Shown piece after piece: positions 17,487 through 25,714 of a stretch of 64,000 bases of DNA; position 1 is the first letter of the stretch, and every line of letters begins with the position of its first letter. Both the position numbers and the translations under genes were made by a program. This DNA comes from Planctomycetota bacterium (GTDB taxonomy: Bacteria > Planctomycetota > Planctomycetia > Pirellulales > Pirellulaceae), in assembly GCA_029259935.1 (NCBI GenBank), contig JAJDEH010000196.1, positions 13,681 to 77,680 on the forward strand, in the 5' to 3' direction. The notes under the pieces were generated by a model. That model searched no databases and was not told the origin of the DNA. It saw nothing but the letters and a program-made list of their open reading frames with translations.

Positions 17487-20400
17487 TGGCGGCACCCTCG
17501 TCCGGCGCGGGCGCGAATTGCTCCTCGGCGATCTGCTTCAGTCCTTTCAGGTCGAGCTTGCCCGTTCCCAGAATTGGTAGTTCGTCGATTTCAATAAAGC
17601 TGTCGGCGGAAGGAATGAAGATGTTGGGCAAGCCGGCCTCGGTCAATCCCTTGCGCAGATCGTCCGTTGTTTTTTCAATTCCCCGATGAAGTACGACCAG
17701 TCGTTCTCCCTTTTTGGGATCGGGCACCGCAGTGACCGCCGCTTGCAAGCCGTCTTCTTCGTCGGCCCCGATGATTCGAGCCAGCGTTTCCTCGACTTGA
17801 ATGTGAGGCACCATTTCGCCGCCGATTTTAGAGAAGCGGCTTTCACGACCGGTGATTTTGATGAAACCATCGTCGTCAATCAGTGCCACGTCGCCGGTTT
17901 TATACCAGCCGTCCTGAACGACTTCATCCGTCAAATCTTGCCGGTCTAAATAACCCTTCATCACGTTGGGACCTTTGATCCACAGCATGCCCGCTTGGCC
18001 GGCACCGAGTTCCTCGCCGGTATCCAAATCGGTAATCCTTGCGCTAACGCCGGAAACCGGCCGGCCCACGGTGCCTAGCTTGTTGTCGACTTGAAAATTG
18101 TCGCCCTTGCGGCTTGGCGGAACATTAACGGACACCAACGGCGAGAGTTCCGTGGTGCCATACCCTTCGACGGGGCGAATGCCGAACTTCTCTTCAAACG
18201 CGTCGCCCAGTTCCTCGGGCAGCCGTTCGGCACCCGTGACAATCACGTCCAGCGAGGCCAATTGCTCCTTGTCGCAGCGTCGCAAATAAGTTCGCAGAAA
18301 CGTGGGCGTCGCCAACAGCAGAGTGCCCTGGTTCTTTTGGCAGAGCTTTCCAACTTGCTTGCCGTCCAGCGGGCTAAAGTGGTAGCAGCCTTTGATATCG
18401 AGCGCCATCGAGCCCCACATGGTCACCGTGTAGCCAAGAGAATGAAAGAACGGCAGAATCCCGACCAACACATCACGCGGATTCAAATGCACGACTTGAT
18501 CAATCGCTTCAACGTTGTGGGCCACGTTGGAATGCGTCAACATGACTCCCTTGGGCATGCCGGTTGAACCGGAAGTGAAAATGACGGTCAAAGTGTCGTC
18601 GCCCAAGATTTCGTCGAGATGCAGTTGCTTGATGAGCCCTTTGGCGGACATCGCATAAGCCTGGTAGGCCGCCACGACTTTGTCTTGTGTCGTCGGGCCC
18701 TGTTCGGGGACTTCGCGAAAATCTTCCAGATAAATCACTTCGGCATCCAAGTCGAACTGCATCTTGTCCATGACCTTGCGGCTGGTTAACACGTGCTTGA
18801 TACCGCACATGTTGATGCAGTGATTCATCCCGTCGGAAGACAGTGTGTAGTTCAAATTCACGGCGATTCGCCGGTCGAGCGCCAGCGCCATATTGGTCGC
18901 CAAGCCGCCGATCGAAGGCGGCAGCAACACGCCCACATACTGTTCGTCGTCTTTTAGCACATGCCGCAGCAGCAAACGTCGCAGGATCAAGCAACGCATC
19001 AACAGAGTACCGCCCGTGAGATCCGCGCCCGTCGAGTCGGACGCCTTCGATTTCCGTTTGCGTTTTTTACAAGACCGGATAAAAGCGCTCGGCAGGTTGG
19101 TGATTTGTTGTGACCGGCTTTCCACGGCTGCGGCTCCTAAATCTTGAACGGCCCTGCGGATCTGATGGACATCCTTGGGGGCAGTAATCGGTTTCCCGAA
19201 GTGGATGGAAATCGGATACGGAAACCTCTTGGGTATTTTCCAGAAAAATCTTTCCCGATCGTAACTAAAAATACTCCCCCACAGTTCATCAAGATAGACC
19301 GGAATCACGGGCGCGGAGGTTCCCTCGAGGATTTTCAGCATGCCCGGTTTAAAGCCTTGGATTTGGCCGCTGTGGGTGAGGCCGCCCTCGGGAAAGACAC
19401 CCACTAGTTCGCCGTTGAGCAGGGCCTCGCGGGCGGTCGCCAAGCCCTTGCGGATCGACTTGGGTCCGCTGCTGATGAGGATTACTCCCCACGACTCGGC
19501 CAATCGCTGAAACCAACGGCTTTTGAAGTTCCCCGCCCAGGCGACCAGCCGCACCGGCCGGGAACTGGTCAATAACAAAAGAGCGCCGTCGATCCACGTC
19601 ACATGATTGACCACCAGCAGCGCGCCGCCCCGTTCGGGCAGATTCTCCTTGCCGCGAATACGAATGCGATAAATCGTTTGGCTGGCCAGCCACACAAGAA
19701 AGCGAATGCTCGTTTGCGGGATCAGCCATAACACGTAAAGTAGGACGGGAATCGTGGCCAAGCCGACGATCAAGAATATCTCGCGGGACGACAAACCTAT
19801 CGCCTGCAATCCGTAGTAGATCACGGCCGAAATCAACATGCCGAAAAACGTCAGAAAGTTGGTTGCCGCCAGTATGGATCCACGGCTCTCGCGCGGACTA
19901 TTGTGCTGCATGTACGATTCCAACGGCACGTCAAACATACCGGCACTCACCCCTAGGCCGAACAGCAGGACACAAGCCCATATCAGCGCGGGTGCGATTT
20001 GCCTGACGACCCCTGCTTCAGAATCCGCTGCCACATCAGGGTCGGTCGACGAAGTGTTTGCCACCGCGGCGTCCGTTTCGGCTACCGATGTCTGAGCGCT
20101 CGCTTGCACGGGCACGAACAACGTCTCTTGAACGGTGAACAACAACACCGCGCCCAGGATGATCCCGCCCGCGCCGAGCGGCAGCAAACCGAGTTCGACT
20201 CGGCCGCGCGACAGCAATCCCGCCAGGACACTCCCCAGCCCCACACCCAAGACGAGGCTTACAAGGAACGGCGTCCGATGAGTTTCCAGGACTCCACCGC
20301 TCTCTTGGGAAAACTGGTCGATGTTCAATTGCGCCAGCGCGCCAACGGCCCAAAAGAACGCGATGCCCAAGGCGACCCGAATGAGCGCTCGACTGTGCGC

Positions 20401-21108
20401 CAGCGAATACAGATCTTTACATGTTTGAACCGGTGCATTCCAGGGAAATCTCCGGCTCGCATTGGCTATCGATAGGCGGCGGATCGCCAGGCTGCAAATC
20501 GTGCCTACAACCGCGATGCCGAGCAACGTGGCGGCGGACACCCACAAGTTTTCCAAGCCTTGGTAACCACTGGCTTCCTTCAGATAGCCTCCCAAAGCCA
20601 TGCCGATCACGGTTGCCGTAATCGTGGACAAACCGAACAGGCCATTGGCCGTGGGGATCTTCTTGGCCGTCAAAATCTCGGGAATGGAGCCGAGTTTGGC
20701 TGGAGAGAATAGCGCGCTTTGTGCTCCCGTCAGGGAAACCACGACAAAGAGGAACCATAATTGGCCGGAAAATATCGCCACGACTCCCAGCAACATCACC
20801 GCGATTTCCGCCACCTTGCACCAAAAAATGACTTGCGATTTGTCGAAACGATCCGCCAGATATCCCGCAGGCGCTGCCAACACCAAATACGGAATGACAA
20901 AACAGATGATGCCCGCCGACAGCACGAAGCCCATCTGGTCCGGACGGACATAGTCCCGTCCGATGCCCACAACCAACCAACGAAATACGTTGTCGTTCAC
21001 GGCGGTCAGAAACTGCGTTGATAACAAACCCAAGTAGCTGGGCGACCACAGAGAATCCGATTGCTTCGTATGAACTTGCGCGGTCGAATCAGTTGCCGTA
21101 TTCGTCAT
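17482..21108 (-). CDS. MFS transporter - acyltransferase - acyl-ACP/CoA ligase fusion (LplT-Aas type)
   Basis: 1208 residues from the ATG at 21108, with GGAGG 9 nt upstream; a TTG three codons earlier is less likely. Residues about 20-470 are an MFS transporter of the lysophospholipid-flippase (LplT) type. Residues about 480-660 are a PlsC acyltransferase with NHVTWID (H502-x4-D507) and FPEGG. Residues about 690-1200 are an AMP-forming ligase with FTSGSTGMPKG, YGTTE and GWYKTGD. The set imports lysophospholipids, activates a fatty acid and re-acylates them at the inner membrane. Its stop lies in an interspersed repeat. Confidence 0.87.
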   Translation of the reverse strand: MTNTATDSTAQVHTKQSDSLWSPSYLGLLSTQFLTAVNDNVFRWLVVGIGRDYVRPDQMGFVLSAGIICFVIPYLVLAAPAGYLADRFDKSQVIFWCKVAEIAVMLLGVVAIFSGQLWFLFVVVSLTGAQSALFSPAKLGSIPEILTAKKIPTANGLFGLSTITATVIGMALGGYLKEASGYQGLENLWVSAATLLGIAVVGTICSLAIRRLSIANASRRFPWNAPVQTCKDLYSLAHSRALIRVALGIAFFWAVGALAQLNIDQFSQESGGVLETHRTPFLVSLVLGVGLGSVLAGLLSRGRVELGLLPLGAGGIILGAVLLFTVQETLFVPVQASAQTSVAETDAAVANTSSTDPDVAADSEAGVVRQIAPALIWACVLLFGLGVSAGMFDVPLESYMQHNSPRESRGSILAATNFLTFFGMLISAVIYYGLQAIGLSSREIFLIVGLATIPVLLYVLWLIPQTSIRFLVWLASQTIYRIRIRGKENLPERGGALLVVNHVTWIDGALLLLTSSRPVRLVAWAGNFKSRWFQRLAESWGVILISSGPKSIRKGLATAREALLNGELVGVFPEGGLTHSGQIQGFKPGMLKILEGTSAPVIPVYLDELWGSIFSYDRERFFWKIPKRFPYPISIHFGKPITAPKDVHQIRRAVQDLGAAAVESRSQQITNLPSAFIRSCKKRKRKSKASDSTGADLTGGTLLMRCLILRRLLLRHVLKDDEQYVGVLLPPSIGGLATNMALALDRRIAVNLNYTLSSDGMNHCINMCGIKHVLTSRKVMDKMQFDLDAEVIYLEDFREVPEQGPTTQDKVVAAYQAYAMSAKGLIKQLHLDEILGDDTLTVIFTSGSTGMPKGVMLTHSNVAHNVEAIDQVVHLNPRDVLVGILPFFHSLGYTVTMWGSMALDIKGCYHFSPLDGKQVGKLCQKNQGTLLLATPTFLRTYLRRCDKEQLASLDVIVTGAERLPEELGDAFEEKFGIRPVEGYGTTELSPLVSVNVPPSRKGDNFQVDNKLGTVGRPVSGVSARITDLDTGEELGAGQAGMLWIKGPNVMKGYLDRQDLTDEVVQDGWYKTGDVALIDDDGFIKITGRESRFSKIGGEMVPHIQVEETLARIIGADEEDGLQAAVTAVPDPKKGERLVVLHRGIEKTTDDLRKGLTEAGLPNIFIPSADSFIEIDELPILGTGKLDLKGLKQIAEEQFAPAPDEGAAT

Positions 21109-21577
21109 GGTTTCCAACCTCCGGTCATTTCCCTATGTACCAGGGCAGACTCGATCAAAGGAAGACTGCCGGACATTGGAAAGGTCGTGGTTGAGCGAAA
21201 TTGACAACCTGCAACGGCCGGTGTTATTGCTGACCGGGTGCTATACAAACTGTGTGCCGTTCTGGCCGAATTGAACCGTCAGCCCTAATTTCGAGTATTC
21301 AAATCTGGTATGGGAACATACCAGGGCCAGACAATAGGCGGGCCAATACATTTTTTGTCGCCCCCTGGACAGCAAATGTCCGACGTAAAGAGGCCGCCAG
21401 ATTATTCGCCACATGGCAAACGCGAGTCAAGGCGGAAACGAAGGATGAAGCAGTCTATCGCCCGGTTTTGCTCTACCTGAAGCGGGAAGCTTCGAATGAG
21501 TCCGCCGTTCTGACGCCCGTCGCGCCCCACCGCAACCTGCCGCAACCTGCCGCAACCTGCCGCTTCCTCGGCGAACG
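21109..21577. other. Intergenic region with a short tandem repeat
   Basis: 469 bp upstream of the fusion gene and downstream of the DUF1570 gene. It holds the GGAGG ribosome site of the fusion gene and the 10-bp repeat at 21531-21560. A 121-codon plus-strand frame here has no family features and overlaps the 3' end of the DUF1570 gene; I regard it as chance. Confidence 0.4.
21531..21560. repeat. Three tandem copies of a 10-bp unit
   Basis: CGCAACCTGC occurs three times without interruption, ending 17 bp before the DUF1570 stop codon region. Probably replication slippage. Confidence 0.85.
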
Positions 21578-23056
21578 CTATTTTTCGTCGCCGTTGGACT
21601 TTAGCGCCAGCATGTAGTTGCGCCATTCCCGCTGGAATTCGTCGAGTGGCGATCCGATCAGTTTCTCGAAACGGACGACGGGATCGGTGGTCGACTGACT
21701 GGCGGCGATATAGTCATCAAGCGCTTCGCCGCCTAGAAAATCTCGCTTAAACGTCAAATAGTAGGCCAAGCCCCAGGAATACAAATAATGTTGTTTGGAA
21801 GCGAAGTTGCTGTCGTGGGTTAGCACATACGCCTCTTCCTGTTTGGTCAGCAGGTCACGCAAGGCAAGTTGCCGCCCCTCCTTGAGGTCGCTCTGTAGCC
21901 GTTTCAGCAGGTTGTCGCCCGGAGCGTCGATTCGTAGCGTATCGTCATCGAGTTGACTGTTTTCAAAGATCTGAGCCAGCCCTTCATTCAGCCAGCGGGG
22001 AACATTCGCCCGGTCGTTCGGATAGACGTGATTCTCCAAATAGGCGTGAAAGGCTTCGTGATATAAACGCCGGAACATGGCGTCGGTGACGTCATTAAAT
22101 CGTCGATGGTTGCGACGCTCGATGGCATTGATTTCGCGAATCTTGTCCCAATAAAATCCCGACTTTCGCTCGTCAACGCGCCACTTGGCGCGGCGAATCT
22201 GCATTTCACTGGTGATGTCCGATTTGCTAAATCCATTGCGCTGAAGTTGATCGCGCAGATCTCGCATGCGAGTCGTGAAGCCGGCATCCATTTCCGCTAG
22301 GTCGCGGCGAACTTCGGAATTCTCGGCTTGAATCTCGTCCAAACGCTCGGCATAGCGTGACAATTCACTGCCGGCGATGATTAGATTTTCCTTGATCGAA
22401 TAAAAGGCCGGATTCTGGATCTGCAAATCGCGCTGATGAAGATCGCGACGATATTCGTCCATCGAACCGTGCATCACGATTTGCAGCTTGTCCTCGCGAC
22501 GATGCCGGCGCGGAATGACTTGGGCATACGCTCGAAAAATCTGCTCGATTCTCACCACGCAACGTCGCGTCGTGGCTTCGTCCGCCGAACTGAGCAGATC
22601 GAACCAAACTCCCTTGTAGCGAAATCGCTTCCCGCCATCTTTCAAGACGACGTGCAGCCGAACATCCTCCATGCGACCTGCTTCAATGCGGGCATGGGAC
22701 TTTTGTTTCAATAAGGGACCGATTCGACTTACCAGTTGTTCGCGGTCATTCGCATCCAACCGGCTGATACTGGCCACGGACCGCGCTGCATAGGAATGCA
22801 CGACCAAATACCATCGCTTGCCCGGAGGGCGTTTCACTTCAACAAACCTCACCCCGTCGGCCGTGTTCGATTGCACCAGACCGAAAAATCTTTTTCCATC
22901 CTTGCGGCGGAGTGTTTCCATTTTCCAAGCCGAGACCGACGACGCACGATTGGGCGCGGGTCTCTTGGAAGGCGCGGGATCCTCCTCGGCACGAACGCAC
23001 GGGCAGAGCAAAAGGAAACTCGCCAGCCAGATGAAAAGCGTTGCTCGAAGGGACAT
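21578..23056 (-). CDS. Exported DUF1570 metallopeptidase-like protein
   Basis: 492 residues from the ATG at 23056. The signal peptide is LFIWLASFLLLCPCVRA. The C-terminal half carries a gluzincin-type zinc site: H333-E334-A-F-H337, followed about 25 residues later by WLNEGLAQIFE, whose Glu is the likely third ligand. The DUF1570 family in planctomycetes is predicted to be peptidase-like but has no known substrate. A charged, possibly coiled region lies at about 235-300. The longer frame to 23131 places non-signal residues in front and is rejected. Confidence 0.75.
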   Translation of the reverse strand: MSLRATLFIWLASFLLLCPCVRAEEDPAPSKRPAPNRASSVSAWKMETLRRKDGKRFFGLVQSNTADGVRFVEVKRPPGKRWYLVVHSYAARSVASISRLDANDREQLVSRIGPLLKQKSHARIEAGRMEDVRLHVVLKDGGKRFRYKGVWFDLLSSADEATTRRCVVRIEQIFRAYAQVIPRRHRREDKLQIVMHGSMDEYRRDLHQRDLQIQNPAFYSIKENLIIAGSELSRYAERLDEIQAENSEVRRDLAEMDAGFTTRMRDLRDQLQRNGFSKSDITSEMQIRRAKWRVDERKSGFYWDKIREINAIERRNHRRFNDVTDAMFRRLYHEAFHAYLENHVYPNDRANVPRWLNEGLAQIFENSQLDDDTLRIDAPGDNLLKRLQSDLKEGRQLALRDLLTKQEEAYVLTHDSNFASKQHYLYSWGLAYYLTFKRDFLGGEALDDYIAASQSTTDPVVRFEKLIGSPLDEFQREWRNYMLALKSNGDEK

Positions 23057-23233
23057 CTTCGCGGACTTCGAATGAGCCGGAGTTAAACGCCGATGAAAAC
23101 TGATTATCCGACGGCCACGTTGAGAAGACAAGGCAACTCAGATGCATTGACGATGCCACGATACTGGACGGGTGTCAAGGAGATTGCCGCCCGTCGTTGG
23201 CCGGTGTCGACGGGATGGCAGCCCTATTTCGGC

Positions 23234-23258
23234 TCAATGCTTGAAATGGCGGCGGCCC
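23234..23258. repeat. Direct repeat, copy of the purH 3' end
   Basis: 24 of 25 bases match 23929-23953, the last codons and stop of purH. The two copies bracket the CPBP gene in direct orientation. Confidence 0.85.
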
Positions 23259-23293
23259 TTGCCAGGCGGGAACCGGCGGGGGCGGCTGCCTCG

Positions 23294-23929
23294 CTAGAAG
23301 ATCCTTTCGAGCGGGTTATCGGCCAACAGTAGCGGATACGTCAGCCCAGCCAGGATGCCATGCGATACGCCAAGCACCCAGATGTTCGGGCACCGCTGGT
23401 AGAACCAAGACCAGAAGAAGCCGGCCACCAAGGTCAGTAACAACAGCTCGATTCGCCAATCGTAAAGATGGACCGCGCCGAAGGCGAGCGAGTTGAGAAT
23501 CAAGGCCATCCAGTTGGCCGGAGCGAGTACCAAGAGAGCGCGGTGCAAGATGCCTTGGAAAATCAACTGCTGGATAATTCCCCACAGAGGATAAATAGGC
23601 AGTAGCAGGATCATCTCGGGGCGCATGAGCGAGTTGCCGCGATAGATTGCCCAGGAGATGAGGACGCCGGCGGCAACGAGCGTCCAGATTCCGACTTGCC
23701 AGGCGGCGGAGGCCAGGTTATCACGTCGCAAGCCGTAGTCGCGCCAGGTGTGTCCCCGTGGACGGAGGACAAGAAAAACGTAGGCCAGCAATACGACGGC
23801 AACGACAGGAATAATCCAGCCGATGCGGATGTCAAGCCATCGCGAGACAACGAACAAAGTACTGCAGCCCAAGACAACGGACACGTCGACGGTAGCCTGA
23901 CGCTTTGTTGGCATTTGGCTTGCGCACAT
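23294..23929 (-). CDS. CPBP-family intramembrane protease homologue, atypical active site
   Basis: 211 residues from the ATG at 23929, which overlaps the purH stop as TGATG. About six to seven membrane helices are visible. It has the FGAVH and GVSHG motifs of CPBP (CAAX-like, type II) proteases, but the usual EExxxR motif reads QQLIFQ, so the catalytic glutamates and the Arg are absent. It may be inactive or act as a binding protein. The gene is bracketed by 25-bp direct repeats of the purH 3' end, suggesting insertion there. Confidence 0.75.
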   Translation of the reverse strand: MCASQMPTKRQATVDVSVVLGCSTLFVVSRWLDIRIGWIIPVVAVVLLAYVFLVLRPRGHTWRDYGLRRDNLASAAWQVGIWTLVAAGVLISWAIYRGNSLMRPEMILLLPIYPLWGIIQQLIFQGILHRALLVLAPANWMALILNSLAFGAVHLYDWRIELLLLTLVAGFFWSWFYQRCPNIWVLGVSHGILAGLTYPLLLADNPLERIF

Positions 23930-23953
23930 CAATGCTTGAAGTGGCGGCGGCCC
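23929..23953. repeat. Direct repeat at the purH 3' end
   Basis: The final seven codons and TGA of purH form the left member of the repeat pair with 23234-23258. Confidence 0.85.
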
Positions 23954-25494
23954 GTGAAGATCATGGGTAGGCCGTGTTCGTCGCAAGCCGCGATGACTTC
24001 GTCGTCCTTTTTCGAGCCGCCGGGCTGAATGATGGCGGCAATGCCGGCTTGGGCCGCTCGTTCGATGGAATCGGGAAACGGGAAGAAGGCGTCGGAGGCG
24101 AGTACCGCGCCTCGCGCCCGTTCACCCGCCTTGTCGATCGCAATTTCGACCGCATCCACGCGACTCATTTGTCCAGCGCCGACACCGCACAACGCCCGGT
24201 CTTTGCTCAACGTGATGGCATTTGATTTCACGTGCCTCACCAGCGCCCACGCGAATCGCAATTCGGCAACAAGCTGGTCGCTGGGCGTTTGAGCCGTTTT
24301 GACTTTCCACTCGACGCGGTTGTCTGGCTGAGTGTCGGTATCCTGCATCAGCATGCCGCCGGCGATCCAACGAGACTGGCGAATTGCCGATGGCTCGTCC
24401 AGCCGGCCGACTTGCATCAACCGCACGTTGTTCTTCCACTTAGGTTTGGTCGTCAGAACGCCAACCGCGCCGGCTTCATAATCGGGAGCCACGATGGCCT
24501 CGATAAACAGTCCGGGCGTCGCCAGCAATTCGGCCGTTTCCTCGTCCAAGATGCGATTGACGCCCAAGACGGATCCGAAGGCGCTGGTCGGATCGCCGTC
24601 CAGCGCCTTCCGAATCGCCTCGACCAGCGTGTCGGCGGAAGCCGCACCGCAGGGATTGTTGTGTTTGATGACGACCGCCGACGGATCGGGCAACGAGCGG
24701 GCAATGGTCAGCGCGCTATCCAGGTCGAGCAAATTGTTGTACGACAATTCCTTACCGTTGATTTGTCGCGCCGACACGAGGTTCGCGCCGCGAACATTGT
24801 CTTCGGCGTACAGGGCCGCTTTCTGATGCGGGTTCTCTCCGTAACGAAGTTCCGCCTTCCGATGCAGCCGGAACGTGGCATTTTCGACGAATTCGCTGGC
24901 CGCCGCGCGGGAAAAATAGCTTGAGATGAATTGATCGTATTCGGCGGTGTGCACGAACGCCTCGGCCATCAGACGCCGGCGTAACTCAAGCGAAGTCTCG
25001 CCAAACTCGGCAAGTTCTTCCAGCACCGATGAATACTGCCGAGGATTAGTGACGACGGTGACAAATTTGTGGTTCTTCGCGGCCGCGCGGACCAGGCTAG
25101 GCCCGCCGATATCGATTTGTTCGACCGCTTTCTCCTCGGTCACGTCGTCGCGGGCAATCGTGGCGGCGAACGGATACAAGTTGACCACGACCAAGTCGAA
25201 CGGCGAAATGCCGTGCTCATCGATCGACTTCATGTCGTCCTCGCGATCGTGCCGGCACAGAATCCCGCCGAAAATCTTTGGATGCAGCGTCTTCAGCCGC
25301 CCATCCATCATTTCGGGAAAACCGGTGTAGTCCGCCACATCGCGGATTTCAATGCCTTCGGACGCCAGGTGTCGGCCGGTTCCGCCGGTGCTATAGATCT
25401 CAATTCCCAACAGCGATAAGGCGCGGGCAAAATCCGCGAGGCCGAGCTTGTCGCTGACAGTGATCAGCGCGCGTTGCACTCTTGGTGACGACAT
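23929..25494 (-). CDS. purH: Bifunctional AICAR formyltransferase/IMP cyclohydrolase
   Basis: 521 residues, the usual PurH length, from the ATG at 25494 (MSSPRVQRALITVSDK). The N-terminal IMP cyclohydrolase (MGS-like) domain has ALITVSDK and YSTGGT, and SFGSVLGVN-like and KHNNPCGAA motifs mark the formyltransferase part. It ends with the conserved GMLMQD and ADAFFPF-type segments. It catalyses the last two steps of purine nucleotide synthesis in the cytoplasm. The longer frame to 25755 is non-coding upstream sequence. Confidence 0.96.
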   Translation of the reverse strand: MSSPRVQRALITVSDKLGLADFARALSLLGIEIYSTGGTGRHLASEGIEIRDVADYTGFPEMMDGRLKTLHPKIFGGILCRHDREDDMKSIDEHGISPFDLVVVNLYPFAATIARDDVTEEKAVEQIDIGGPSLVRAAAKNHKFVTVVTNPRQYSSVLEELAEFGETSLELRRRLMAEAFVHTAEYDQFISSYFSRAAASEFVENATFRLHRKAELRYGENPHQKAALYAEDNVRGANLVSARQINGKELSYNNLLDLDSALTIARSLPDPSAVVIKHNNPCGAASADTLVEAIRKALDGDPTSAFGSVLGVNRILDEETAELLATPGLFIEAIVAPDYEAGAVGVLTTKPKWKNNVRLMQVGRLDEPSAIRQSRWIAGGMLMQDTDTQPDNRVEWKVKTAQTPSDQLVAELRFAWALVRHVKSNAITLSKDRALCGVGAGQMSRVDAVEIAIDKAGERARGAVLASDAFFPFPDSIERAAQAGIAAIIQPGGSKKDDEVIAACDEHGLPMIFTGRRHFKH

Positions 25495-25714
25495 TCCAGA
25501 TCCTTCGAACGATTGAAAGAGGGCGGGACCTCTAGTGTTCAGTGCCGACGCGTTGAGGTCAAGCGGTCGCAACAACCGTGCGCGCTCGAAATCGGGAGGG
25601 TAAGACACTGCCCATTCTCCCCCCTTGCCACCAACGGCGAGCGAGAGCGAGTCGGCAGCGGTGCTAGTTTGAGAACCGGACCGCGTCGCCAATGCCAACC
25701 GCGTACGCCCCGGG

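Noticed and set aside
21531..21560. CRISPR array
   Set aside because: The 10-bp units are contiguous with no spacers; no cas genes in the window.
21252..21617. 121-codon plus-strand frame
   Set aside because: No recognisable family, overlaps the DUF1570 gene end and a tandem repeat.
23093..23332. 79-codon plus-strand frame
   Set aside because: Antisense to the purH-end repeat and CPBP gene end; no ribosome site or motif.
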